DNA from: Olsenella intestinalis
GTDB taxonomy: Bacteria; Actinomycetota; Coriobacteriia; Coriobacteriales; Atopobiaceae
Assembly: GCF_023276655.1 (NCBI RefSeq)
Contig: NZ_JALGRK010000002.1
Coordinates: 546,433-610,432 of the forward strand
DNA: 64,000 nucleotides
Direction of reading: 5' to 3'
The position numbers and the translations under genes were made by a program. How positions within the stretch are numbered: position 1 is the first letter of the stretch; the number at the start of each line of letters is the position of its first letter. Positions 53,927 through 61,623 of the stretch are shown here, piece by piece. A model generated the notes under the pieces. That model did not search any database. It was not told where the DNA came from and saw only the letters and a list, made by a program, of their open reading frames with translations.

Positions 53927-54739
53927 TCACGCCGAGAAGAGCGTGCATACCTCGCCGCGAAGCGCCACGGCCTTCAGGTCGAGCTCGCCCGCAGGCATCG
54001 GTTTCCCGGTCCCCATCAGCAGAAACTCCGTGTTTCCCTTGTGTCCGGAGATGGGGCTCGGGCAGCACGCTGCCAGATTGAGGCCAGCTTCCGAGAACGC
54101 GTCCGCGACCTTCTCGAGCGCCGCCAGGCGAACGGCAGGGTCGCGCACGATGCCGCCCTCCCCCACCTCGTCGCGGGCCGCCTCGAACTGCGGCTTGACG
54201 AGCGTCACGAAGCTGCCGTCGGCGGCGAGCAGGCGCATGACGGCGGGAAGCACGACCGTGACCGAGGTGAACGAGACGTCGCAGACGGCGAGGTCGATGG
54301 TGCCCTCGTTGTCGGGGCTGGGAAGGTCGACGATGTTGGTGCGCTCGTGGAGCTCGACGCGCGGGTCCTCCCTGAGGCCCCAGTCGAACTGGGCGTAGCC
54401 CACGTCGACGGACACGACGCTAGCGGCGCCGTGCTTGAGGAGGCAGTCGGTGAAGCCTCCCGTCGAGCACCCCACGTCGAGGCAGCGCATGCCGGTGGGA
54501 TCGATCGCGAAAGCCTCGAGGGCGCGCTCGAGCTTGAGCCCACCGCGGCCGACGTAGGACTTCTGACCCCTCACGTGGAGGTAGGTGTCCTCGCGGACCT
54601 GCTCGCCGGGGGACGTGAGGCGGCGGTCGGTGGTCGAGACGTCGCCCGCCATGATGGCGCGCATCGCCTCGTCGCGAGAGGAAAAGAGCCCGCGACGCGC
54701 GAGCTCCTCGTCAAGTCTGTGTCGCGGAGCCTTGGCCAC
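53927..54739 (-). CDS. tlyA: TlyA family rRNA 2'-O-methyltransferase / hemolysin
   Basis: The 270-residue product has an S4 RNA-binding domain (RHRLDEELARRGLFSSRDEAMRAI) and an FtsJ-like methyltransferase domain. Its SAM loop is CLDVGCSTGGFTDCLL (86-101), and further motifs are SVDVGYAQFDW, CDVSFTSV and LVKPQFEA. TlyA modifies 16S and 23S rRNA at capreomycin-sensitive sites. The start is GTG 54739, one base after the xseB stop. The last codons (LFSA) are written by a perfect copy of the dispersed 10-mer. Confidence 0.93.
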   Translation of the reverse strand: MAKAPRHRLDEELARRGLFSSRDEAMRAIMAGDVSTTDRRLTSPGEQVREDTYLHVRGQKSYVGRGGLKLERALEAFAIDPTGMRCLDVGCSTGGFTDCLLKHGAASVVSVDVGYAQFDWGLREDPRVELHERTNIVDLPSPDNEGTIDLAVCDVSFTSVTVVLPAVMRLLAADGSFVTLVKPQFEAARDEVGEGGIVRDPAVRLAALEKVADAFSEAGLNLAACCPSPISGHKGNTEFLLMGTGKPMPAGELDLKAVALRGEVCTLFSA

Positions 54740-54740
54740 G

Positions 54741-55079
54741 CTAGGCCTGCTCCCCCTCGGACTCACCCTTGGCCTCGTCCGCGGCCTCGGGGGCGTCAGA
54801 GGCGCCCTCGGCCCCCTGGGAGGCCTCGGCGGAGGCGTCCTCGCTCTTCTCGGCGGAGGCTTCCTGAGCGCCCTCCTGGAGCTTCGCCTCCTCCTCGGGG
54901 GTGAAGTCGGTGGTGTCGACCATATCGACGGCCTTGGAGCCAAGCGCAATGGCCTCGTCGAAGAGGTCGAGCGAGTGCTCGAGGGAGACGTCCTTGTCGC
55001 GGACCTGCTGGACGATCTCGTCGAGTCGGCCCGTGATGTCGTCGAAGGTCTTGTAGGCAGCGGTGTTGGGCTTTGCCAT
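54741..55079 (-). CDS. xseB: Exodeoxyribonuclease VII small subunit
   Basis: The 112-residue product has the XseB core YKTFDDITGRLDEIVQQVRDKDVSLEHSLDLFDEAIAL (residues 9-46) and then a long Glu/Ala/Ser-rich acidic tail not typical of the ~75-residue family. The large subunit gene xseA is not in the window. It lies between nusB and tlyA, each gap being one base or so. Confidence 0.87.
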   Translation of the reverse strand: MAKPNTAAYKTFDDITGRLDEIVQQVRDKDVSLEHSLDLFDEAIALGSKAVDMVDTTDFTPEEEAKLQEGAQEASAEKSEDASAEASQGAEGASDAPEAADEAKGESEGEQA

Positions 55080-55080
55080 C

Positions 55081-55671
55081 CTACTCACCGTCCTCAGTGT
55101 CGTCGGTGACGGACTCGGTCGCGGCGTCCTCGACGTCGGTCGCATCCTCGTCCGCGTCCTGGGCCTCGACGTCCTCGACGTCCTCGGCGTCCTGCTGGTC
55201 CGCGGCGTTGCGGGCGGCGAGCTCTTCGCGGGCGGCAGCGACGACGTCGACGCCCTCGTCCATCCTGCGGGCGACGCGACCGAGGAGGCCGTTGATGAAG
55301 CGGAAGGAGTCATCGGAGCCGTAGGCCTTGGCGAGCTCGACCGACTCGTCGATCGTGACGGCCACCGCAACCTCGTCGACCTCGAGCATCTCGTAGAGGG
55401 CGAGTCGGAGCAGGTTCCTGTCGACCGAGGACATGCGGGAAATGCTCCAGTTGGACGACGTGACCTCGATCACGGCGTCAAGGTCGGAGCGCATGTCGTC
55501 GGCACCGCGGGCGAGCATCTCGCCGAACGGGTCGAGGGGACCCTCGGAGAGGGCGTAGTCACCCTCGAGGACCTCGTAGACGGTACGACCGGTGGCCTCG
55601 GCCTGGAACAGGAGCTGGAGGGCCTGGCTGCGGGCGAGCGTGCGCCCGCCGAAGTGCGTTCTTGCTGACAC
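55081..55671 (-). CDS. nusB: Transcription antitermination factor NusB
   Basis: NusB, with S10, acts in rRNA antitermination. The 196-residue product has the helical core LARSQALQLLFQAEATG, WSISRMSSVDRNLLRLALYEML, VAVTIDESVELAKAYGSDDSFRFINGLLGRV, followed by a ~55-residue Asp/Glu-rich tail. The start is a GTG at 55671 behind GGAG, in the same operon as the Asp23 protein. Confidence 0.94.
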   Translation of the reverse strand: MSARTHFGGRTLARSQALQLLFQAEATGRTVYEVLEGDYALSEGPLDPFGEMLARGADDMRSDLDAVIEVTSSNWSISRMSSVDRNLLRLALYEMLEVDEVAVAVTIDESVELAKAYGSDDSFRFINGLLGRVARRMDEGVDVVAAAREELAARNAADQQDAEDVEDVEAQDADEDATDVEDAATESVTDDTEDGE

Positions 55672-55677
55672 GTCTGG

Positions 55678-56040
55678 TTACTCCTTGGGGAAGACGAGGC
55701 TGTCGATGCAGACGTCGACGGCTGCGACCTCGACGCCGACCTGCTCGAGAATGGCGGTCGAGACAGCCGTGCGGACGGCCGCGGCGAGCTTCGTGAAGGG
55801 ATAGCCGTAGAAGACGGCGAGATGGACGGTCACCTTGAGGGAGCCGTCGACGACCTCGGCCTCGACGGAGGCCTCGGGAGCCGCGGAGCGCCTCGTGAAG
55901 ACGGAGACAAGGCTCGAGGCGATGTCGTTGCCGCCGACGCGGACGACGCCCTCGACGTTCTCGGCGGCGATCGTCACGATGGTCGAGATGACGCCCCTCG
56001 AGATGCCCATGCCCGAAATGAAGAGCTCAGCTTCGCTCAT
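55678..56040 (-). CDS. Asp23/Gls24 family envelope stress protein
   Basis: The 120-residue product carries the Asp23 domain: GISRGVISTIVTIAAENVEGVVRVGG, VTVHLAVFYGYPFTKLAAAVRTAVSTAILEQVGVEVAAVDVCID. Members are membrane-associated envelope-stress proteins. Its position before nusB is the usual one (efp-asp23-nusB) in Gram-positives. Confidence 0.9.
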   Translation of the reverse strand: MSEAELFISGMGISRGVISTIVTIAAENVEGVVRVGGNDIASSLVSVFTRRSAAPEASVEAEVVDGSLKVTVHLAVFYGYPFTKLAAAVRTAVSTAILEQVGVEVAAVDVCIDSLVFPKE

Positions 56041-56124
56041 AATCCAATCCTTTCAAAGAGCTGCGGCCCTGAGTGCGCACCGTGCCTCGTTGCGCGAACG
56101 GTCAGGGTCAGACGTGTGCGAGAT

Positions 56125-56158
56125 GATCGGGCCCGCGGAAATGCCCGCGGACCCGATC
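56125..56158 (-). terminator. Strong hairpin between efp and the Asp23 gene
   Basis: GATCGGGCCCGCGG and CCGCGGACCCGATC pair over 13 of 14 positions around a short loop. No U-tract follows, so it may act as an mRNA-stability or weak termination element rather than a full terminator. Confidence 0.5.
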
Positions 56159-56169
56159 CGAACGCTTCG

Positions 56170-56733
56170 CTAGACGCGGGAGACGAACTTGCCGTCGCGG
56201 GTGTCAACCTTGATGATCTCGCCCTGGTTGAGGTACATCGGGACCTGGACGGTGGCGCCGGTCTCGATGACGGCGGGCTTGGAGCCGCCCTGGACGGTGT
56301 CGCCCTTGAAGCCGGGGTCGGTCTCGGTGATCTCGACCTCGATGAACATCGGCGGGTTCACGCCGAGGAGCTCGGTGTCGGCGTAGAGGAGCTGGCAGGT
56401 GTCGTTCTCCTTGAGCCACTTCTCGTTGTCGCCGATGAACTCGTCGGAGACGGGGATCTGCTCGAAGGTCTCGTTGTCCATGAAGTAGTACGCGGTGCCG
56501 TCGTTGTAGAGGTACTGCATCTCGCGGGTGATGAGCTGGACGTTCTCGAACTTGGTGCCAGCGTTGCAGGTCTGGTCGATGACGCGGCCGGTCTTGAGGT
56601 CGCGGATCTTGTAGCGGACGAAGGCGCCGCCCTTGCCAGGCTTGACGTGCTGGAACTCGACGATGGTGTAGATCTTGTCCTTGATCTTGAGACCCATGCC
56701 GTTCTTGAAGTCTGCGGTGCTGATGGTTGCCAC
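56170..56733 (-). CDS. efp: Translation elongation factor P
   Basis: EF-P relieves ribosome stalling at polyproline. The 187-residue product has the standard three beta-barrels, with the modifiable loop at Lys34 (VKPGKGGAFVR) and ERQIPVSDEF-like and DTVQGGSKPAVIETGATVQVPMYL regions. The usual partner gene pepQ lies 3.7 kb upstream, the two being separated here by a PTS operon. A TATACT (56798-56793) is its probable -10, with an 8-bp inverted repeat in the leader. Confidence 0.96.
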   Translation of the reverse strand: MATISTADFKNGMGLKIKDKIYTIVEFQHVKPGKGGAFVRYKIRDLKTGRVIDQTCNAGTKFENVQLITREMQYLYNDGTAYYFMDNETFEQIPVSDEFIGDNEKWLKENDTCQLLYADTELLGVNPPMFIEVEITETDPGFKGDTVQGGSKPAVIETGATVQVPMYLNQGEIIKVDTRDGKFVSRV

Positions 56734-56755
56734 GAGATGCTCACTTTCTATTATT

Positions 56756-56798
56756 GCCTGCAGCTCTGCAGGCGACAGTCATATGCATCGAGAGTATA
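56756..56798 (-). promoter_or_regulatory. efp -10 element and leader inverted repeat
   Basis: TATACT at 56798-56793 (minus) is followed by GCCTGCAG-ag-CTGCAGGC at 56773-56756, a perfect 8-bp inverted repeat in the predicted leader. The function of the repeat is unknown. Confidence 0.5.
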
Positions 56799-56920
56799 AC
56801 GCAGCGGAATCGCCTGCTCGCGAGAGCTAGGCGATTCCACAGAGCCGACAGGGCAAAAGGCCCCTCGAGCGCAAAGGTGGCTCTTCTCCCCCATGCCCGC
56901 CGGGCATATGTGACGTGTGA

Positions 56921-57304
56921 CTAGGCCTTCTTCTTGCCGATCCTGAACAGGCTCTGGATGCCGAGCTTGAGGACGCCGAAGAAGCTCGGGCTGCGAACGA
57001 GGTTGTCCTCGCCGACGTACGGGCGCATGGCACGCAGCGTCTTCTTGTTGTCGCGCGTCGAGAAGGAATAGTTTCCGTTCTGCTTGGTCATCACGACGAA
57101 GCGAGGGATGAACTTTCCAAAGATGACGGAGGCGGCCACCTGGTCGACCTCGTTCCAGGGAATCTGGATGAAGTCGGCCTTGTTCTTCTCGTTGTAGAAC
57201 TCGACCGCCTTGTCGCCGACCATCATGTCGCCGTAGGTCGAGATGCCATGGTACGAGGTGGCCCGGATGGTGAGGTCGACCTTGGTGTTTTGAGACTGAA
57301 CCAT
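56921..57304 (-). CDS. DUF956 family protein (mannose-PTS associated, ManO-like)
   Basis: The 127-residue product MVQSQNTKVDLTIRATSYHG... with YGDMMVGDKAVEFYNEKN, IPWNEVDQVAASV and FSTRDNKKTLRAMRPYV matches DUF956. In Lactobacillales such proteins are encoded beside man-family PTS operons and thought to modulate them. It lies downstream of EIID after a terminator. The ATG at 57304 follows AAGGAAGCAAGG. Confidence 0.87.
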   Translation of the reverse strand: MVQSQNTKVDLTIRATSYHGISTYGDMMVGDKAVEFYNEKNKADFIQIPWNEVDQVAASVIFGKFIPRFVVMTKQNGNYSFSTRDNKKTLRAMRPYVGEDNLVRSPSFFGVLKLGIQSLFRIGKKKA

Positions 57305-57328
57305 TGTTGCCTTGCTTCCTTGGTTGGG

Positions 57329-57391
57329 TAAAGAGAAGAGCCGCACCTTGCAGCGAGGCGCCCCAGGCGTCTAAGCGTACAAGGTGCGGCT
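57329..57391 (-). terminator. Terminator of the mannose-type PTS operon
   Basis: A perfect 12-bp stem (AGCCGCACCTTG and its complement) with a 29-base loop runs on the minus strand into CTTCTCTTTACCC. It lies between EIID and DUF956, so the latter is reached by read-through or its own promoter. The tail is a near-copy of the dispersed 10-mer. Confidence 0.85.
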
Positions 57392-57427
57392 CGGCATGTC
57401 GAGCAGAAACCGCGCTGGCGGAATCGC

Positions 57428-58345
57428 TTACATGAGGCCGATCACGTGACCGACAACACCAACCACGAAGAGCGCGAGGATGATGATGATCGGCGAGACC
57501 TTCTTCTTGAGAAGGCTGCAGCAGAGCAGCGTCAGACCAACGGCAGCGAGGCCCGGGATGAGCGCGTCAAGGTTGTCCTGGAGGGTCGTAACCTTGATCG
57601 GGTCAAGGGCCGTCGCACCGATGGAGTTGAACTGGGTCAGGGCCTCCTTGATGCCGTCGGCGCCAGCGGGAAGAGCGGACCAGTCGATGAAGGCACCGTC
57701 CGCCTGCTGAACCTGGGAGACGACGGGGACGAAGGAGATGCTAACCCAGCGCTCGACGAGGGCACCGATGATGAACATACCGAGGATGGAAGCGCCCTCG
57801 GTGATCTTGCCGAGCATGCCGCCGCCAAGGTCGTTGGTGATCTGGGTACCGACCTTGTAGCCGAACTCCTGCGTGTACCAGAGGAACGCCATACGGATGA
57901 TGTTCCAGGCAACGAAGAACAGGATCGGGCCGGCAATGTTGCCGGACAGGGCCAGCGAGGCACCGAGCGCACCGAGGATCGGGCGGGCGGTGAACCAGAA
58001 GACGGGGTCGCCGACACCGGCGAGCGGGCCCATCATGCCGACCTTGACGCCCTGGATCGCGGCGTCCTCGACGGGAGCGCCGTTGGCACGGTCCTCCTCG
58101 AGGGCGAGGGTGACGCCCAGGACGGGGGCGGAGACGTACGGCTGAGTGTTGTAGAACTCGAGGTGACGCTTGAGGGCCGCAGCCTGCTCCTCCTGGGAGG
58201 AGTACAGCTTCTTGATAGCGGGGATCATGGCGTAGCACCAGCCGCCGTTCTGCATACGCTCGTAGTTCCAAGAGCCCTGCAGGAACTGGTGGCGCCAGGC
58301 CACTGCCATGCGATCGCTCTTAGTAAGCTCAATCTTGTCTGCCAC
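57428..58345 (-). CDS. manZ: Mannose-family PTS EIID component
   Basis: The 305-residue product is the EIID membrane subunit, with RHQFLQGSWNYERMQNGGWCYAMIPA, GVKVGMMGPLAGVGDPVFWFTARPILGALGASLA and a C-terminal hydrophobic stretch (SPIIIILALFVVGVVGHVIGL). It works with EIIC to pass mannose, glucose or a related sugar across the membrane. I chose GTG 58345 (VADKIELTK) after GGGAG. It follows EIIC in the operon. Confidence 0.92.
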   Translation of the reverse strand: MADKIELTKSDRMAVAWRHQFLQGSWNYERMQNGGWCYAMIPAIKKLYSSQEEQAAALKRHLEFYNTQPYVSAPVLGVTLALEEDRANGAPVEDAAIQGVKVGMMGPLAGVGDPVFWFTARPILGALGASLALSGNIAGPILFFVAWNIIRMAFLWYTQEFGYKVGTQITNDLGGGMLGKITEGASILGMFIIGALVERWVSISFVPVVSQVQQADGAFIDWSALPAGADGIKEALTQFNSIGATALDPIKVTTLQDNLDALIPGLAAVGLTLLCCSLLKKKVSPIIIILALFVVGVVGHVIGLM

Positions 58346-58361
58346 AGTAATCACTCCCTTC

Positions 58362-59177
58362 CTACTCGTAGTCATTCAGAATGTCGCCAAGGGGATCGCC
58401 CGAGCCAGCGGCACCGCCGCCCTGCTTGGCGAGCTCCTTGAGGCCGAGGTAGATGAGCGCGAGAGAGACACCCAGGGCGCCGAGGGCGATGAGGGTGAGC
58501 TCAGAGAGCGCAGCGAGGACGAAGCCGAGCACGAAGAACGGCCAGACCTCCTTGGTGGCCATCATGTTGATGACCATGGCGTAACCGACGGCGGCGACCA
58601 TGCCACCACCGATGGCCATACCCTCGGTCAGCCACGCGGGCATGGAGTTGAGGGCGTTGGTGACGACGTCGGCGGGGACGAAGCAGAGCGCCGCGGCGGG
58701 AACCGCGATGCGGACGCCCTGAAGCAGGATGGCCGCAATCTGCAGGCCGTCGATGGCCTTGAAGTTGGCCTTCTCGGCGGCAGCGTCCATGGCGTGAACC
58801 ATGGGGATGGCGATCGTACGGACGATCATCGTGAGGAACAGGCCGGCCACGGAAAGAGGCACGGCGACGGCGATCGAGGTGCTGATCGCAGTCTGGGGAT
58901 CAGCGGTGCCACCGTCAAGGGCGAGCACCATGATGATCGCGGAGGCCACAGAGGCGAGCGCGGCGTCGGGGGCGACGGCGGCACCAATGTTGGCCCAACC
59001 GAGAGCCATGAGCTGCAGGGAGCCACCGAGCAGGATGCCCTCCTGAAGGTGACCGCTAACGAGGCCGATCAGCGTACAAGCGACCAGCGGCTGGTGGAAC
59101 TCGAACTCGTCGAGGATGCCCTCCATACCAGCGAGGAACGCGACGAGAACGATTAGAACAATCGTAATGGGCGACAT
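58362..59177 (-). CDS. manY: Mannose-family PTS EIIC component
   Basis: The 271-residue membrane protein has LVAFLAGMEGILDEFEFHQPLVACTLIGLVSGHLQEGILLGGSLQLMALGWANIGAA, the classic EIIC-Man/Sor block (split here over residues 12-68), and about seven helices. It forms the sugar channel with EIID. It sits between the EIIAB and EIID genes. Confidence 0.93.
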   Translation of the reverse strand: MSPITIVLIVLVAFLAGMEGILDEFEFHQPLVACTLIGLVSGHLQEGILLGGSLQLMALGWANIGAAVAPDAALASVASAIIMVLALDGGTADPQTAISTSIAVAVPLSVAGLFLTMIVRTIAIPMVHAMDAAAEKANFKAIDGLQIAAILLQGVRIAVPAAALCFVPADVVTNALNSMPAWLTEGMAIGGGMVAAVGYAMVINMMATKEVWPFFVLGFVLAALSELTLIALGALGVSLALIYLGLKELAKQGGGAAGSGDPLGDILNDYE

Positions 59178-59206
59178 GAATTCCCTCCTTCTTCTCTATC
59201 GGGGCG

Positions 59207-60190
59207 TTAGGCCATGTTCTTCTCTTTGAGAAGAGCCCAGATGTCCTCGGACCTGTCGGCAGGCACCTTCTTGACGTAGAACTTGGTTCCGTTGTCGCGA
59301 ATGGCCTTGAGCGTCTTGACGTCCTCGTCGTCGCAGGCGATGGCCTGGTTGACGACCGTCTTGCCGGCGGAGTGGGCCATCGAGCCGATGCACACCTCGT
59401 CGAACTTGACGCCGCCCTCCTCGGCACGGAGGAGGTCCTGCGGGTTCTCGAACAGAACCATGGCCTTGGTTGCGCCGAAGCGCGGGTCCTTGTCAACGGC
59501 AATGAGCTTGTCGATGGGGATGACGTGGACCTTGACCCCAGGAGGCGCGGCCTGGATGATCATGTTCTTACGCAGATCATCGTGGGAGACGCCGTCCGAG
59601 ACGACGAGGATGCGATCCGGGTTGACCTGCTTGGTCCACGCGGTCGCGACCTGGCCGTGAAGGAGTCGGGTGTCGATGCGGACATATGCGTACTTGATGT
59701 GCCCATCGCCCATGACCGTCCCCTCGGGGATGGCACCGGCGGGAGCGGCGGCAGCCGGGGCTGCGGCAGCGGCGGCACCTGCGGGCTGCAGTGCCTCGGG
59801 CTTGACCTTCACGCCGTCACGAGCCTCAGAGAAGATCTCCTTCATGACGTCGACAGCGGTCTCGGCCGCGAGACGCGAGCCGTAGGCGCTGACGAGCATG
59901 GGGAGATTGAGACCGGTAACAGCGACCCAGTCCTCGTGGCCCTCTTCCTCAATGAGTCGAGAGACCTGGTTGAACGGCGTTCCGCCCCAGAGATCCACCA
60001 GGAACAGAACGTGCTCCTGGTCGTCAAAGGTGGCGATTGCATCGAGCAGCTTCTGGTGAAGCGCGTCGGGGCCCATGTCAGGCGTGAGAACGACAGCCGC
60101 AACGTTTTGCTGCGGACCGAAGATCATGCTGCCAGATTCCATGATGCCCTCGGCGAACTTACCGTGGCTTGCAAGAACAATGCTGACCAT
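59207..60190 (-). CDS. manX: Mannose-family PTS EIIAB component
   Basis: The 327-residue product has an EIIA domain with the phospho-His9 in VLASHGKFAEGI, then an Ala/Pro-rich flexible linker (about 137-153). The EIIB domain has His178 in RIDTRLLHGQVATAW. It relays phosphate from HPr to the incoming sugar. It is the first gene of the operon and carries the 260-base leader described separately. Confidence 0.95.
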   Translation of the reverse strand: MVSIVLASHGKFAEGIMESGSMIFGPQQNVAAVVLTPDMGPDALHQKLLDAIATFDDQEHVLFLVDLWGGTPFNQVSRLIEEEGHEDWVAVTGLNLPMLVSAYGSRLAAETAVDVMKEIFSEARDGVKVKPEALQPAGAAAAAAPAAAAPAGAIPEGTVMGDGHIKYAYVRIDTRLLHGQVATAWTKQVNPDRILVVSDGVSHDDLRKNMIIQAAPPGVKVHVIPIDKLIAVDKDPRFGATKAMVLFENPQDLLRAEEGGVKFDEVCIGSMAHSAGKTVVNQAIACDDEDVKTLKAIRDNGTKFYVKKVPADRSEDIWALLKEKNMA

Positions 60191-60267
60191 TCACTTCCTC
60201 CTTACATATTCCTTGCATCCAACAGATCCGACCCAACCCCCACTCGCCTAAATGTTGGCTAGGCCGA

Positions 60268-60310
60268 GGAGCAATTGCCTTCATAATTGCTCCACACTGC
60301 ATAGAGTATA
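60268..60310 (-). promoter_or_regulatory. Mannose-PTS operon -10 and leader inverted repeat
   Basis: A TATACT (60310-60305, minus) lies just upstream of GGAGCAATT-N8-AATTGCTCC (60293-60268), a perfect 9-bp inverted repeat. It falls at about +12 to +37 and fits an operator or RNA hairpin. No clear -35 and no -24/-12 sigma-54 element was found. The rest of the 60191-60396 gap is A/T-rich without a gene. Confidence 0.55.
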
Positions 60311-60396
60311 CGTGTTATCTCGACAGAAAATGCCGACAACTCGTAAATATTATTCACATTTGGATGAATTCGACCGTCTACCACGCATTATTGATT

Positions 60397-60427
60397 AAAA
60401 AAGGGTCAGTTCTTGCGAACTGACCCC
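60397..60427 (-). terminator. Terminator of the pepQ transcript
   Basis: GGGTCAGTTC-ttgc-GAACTGACCC is followed on the minus strand by TTTTTT, separating pepQ from the PTS operon. Confidence 0.95.
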
Positions 60428-60450
60428 GAATTGTGGTATGAGCGACCGCT

Positions 60451-61575
60451 CTAGCAGTCGATGCAGACCAGATCGTGGGTGGACTGGGTGAAGCGCTCGT
60501 AGCCCTGCTCCCCCATCACACCGAAGTCCTCGATGCGGACGCCGAACTTGCCGGGCAGGTAGATGCCGGGCTCGTCGGTGACGACCGAGCCGACGGGGAT
60601 CTCGCCGTCGAAGCTGAGGCTGAAGTAGGGCTTCTCGTGGATCTCGAGGCCGACGCCGTGCCCCAGGCCGTGCTTGAAGTAGTCGCCGTAGCCGGCCTCG
60701 GTGATGAGGCGGACGGCGAGGGCGTGGATGTCAGATCCCTTGCAGCCGGGAAGCGCAGCCTCGGCGCAGGCCTGGTTGACGCTGCGGACGATGTCGTAGA
60801 CGTGGCGCTGCTCCTCGCTGGGCTGGCCCACGCAGACCGTGCGCGTCATGTCGGAGTGGTAGTCGTGGTAGCCCGCGCCGTAGTCCATGACGATCATGTC
60901 GCCCTTCTCGACCACGCGCTCGCCGGGCTTGGCGTGGGGGTTCGCGCCGTTGGGGCCCGAGGCGATGATGGAGTCGAAGGAGAGCGCGTCGGCGCCGTGC
61001 TCGAACATGTAGTTCTCGAGCTCGACCTTGATCTGCATCTCGGTCATGCCCGGGCGGATGAACTCGCAGATGTGCGTGAAGGCGGCGTCGGTGATCGTCT
61101 GCGCGTGGCGCATGAGCTCGATCTCCTCGCTGTCCTTGACGATGCGCAGGGTCGCGATGTCGGCGTGCATGCGCGGGAGCAGCGCGGCCACGGAGGCCTT
61201 CTGGAGCTCGACCTGGAGCGCGTCAAAGAACGCGAGGTCGACGCTGTCCTCGATGGCGACGACGCGCGCGCGGCTTGCCGCGACGTGGCTGGCCGCCCAC
61301 TCGGCGTGGCCGACCATGTCCATGTCGAGCTGCCAGGGCGTGTCCTCTCCCAGCCTGTCGACGAAGGTGCCGTAGTAGCGCGAGTCGGTGTGGAACCACA
61401 GGCCGTCGGCCGTGACGAAGGCGGTGTGCGCGCTCTCGTCGTCGAAGGCCCTCTCGGCGCCCGTAAGCCAGCGAAGGTCCGCGTTGTTGCGGATGATCGC
61501 CGCGTCGTAGCCGCGCTCGGCCATGAGGCCCCTGAACCGCTCGACGCGCCGTGCGAATGCCGTCATGTCTTTCAT
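60451..61575 (-). CDS. pepQ: Xaa-Pro dipeptidase/aminopeptidase, M24B
   Basis: The 374-residue product has the creatinase-like N-domain (RVERFRGLMAERGYDAAIIRNNADLRWLTG). The metal-binding pita-bread domain has the two Asp in MIVMDYGAGYHDYHSDMTRTV, the His in FKHGLGHGVGLEIHE and Glu in TDEPGIYLPGKFGVRIEDF. It cleaves Xaa-Pro peptides. I chose the ATG at 61575 (nine bases after GAGGAG); ATG 61584 abuts the Shine-Dalgarno. In many Gram-positives it directly precedes efp. Confidence 0.92.
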   Translation of the reverse strand: MKDMTAFARRVERFRGLMAERGYDAAIIRNNADLRWLTGAERAFDDESAHTAFVTADGLWFHTDSRYYGTFVDRLGEDTPWQLDMDMVGHAEWAASHVAASRARVVAIEDSVDLAFFDALQVELQKASVAALLPRMHADIATLRIVKDSEEIELMRHAQTITDAAFTHICEFIRPGMTEMQIKVELENYMFEHGADALSFDSIIASGPNGANPHAKPGERVVEKGDMIVMDYGAGYHDYHSDMTRTVCVGQPSEEQRHVYDIVRSVNQACAEAALPGCKGSDIHALAVRLITEAGYGDYFKHGLGHGVGLEIHEKPYFSLSFDGEIPVGSVVTDEPGIYLPGKFGVRIEDFGVMGEQGYERFTQSTHDLVCIDC

Positions 61576-61623
61576 GCTATGCATCTCCTCTTACGAAGGC
61601 TTATAAGCGTACGTGGCGCGCCG

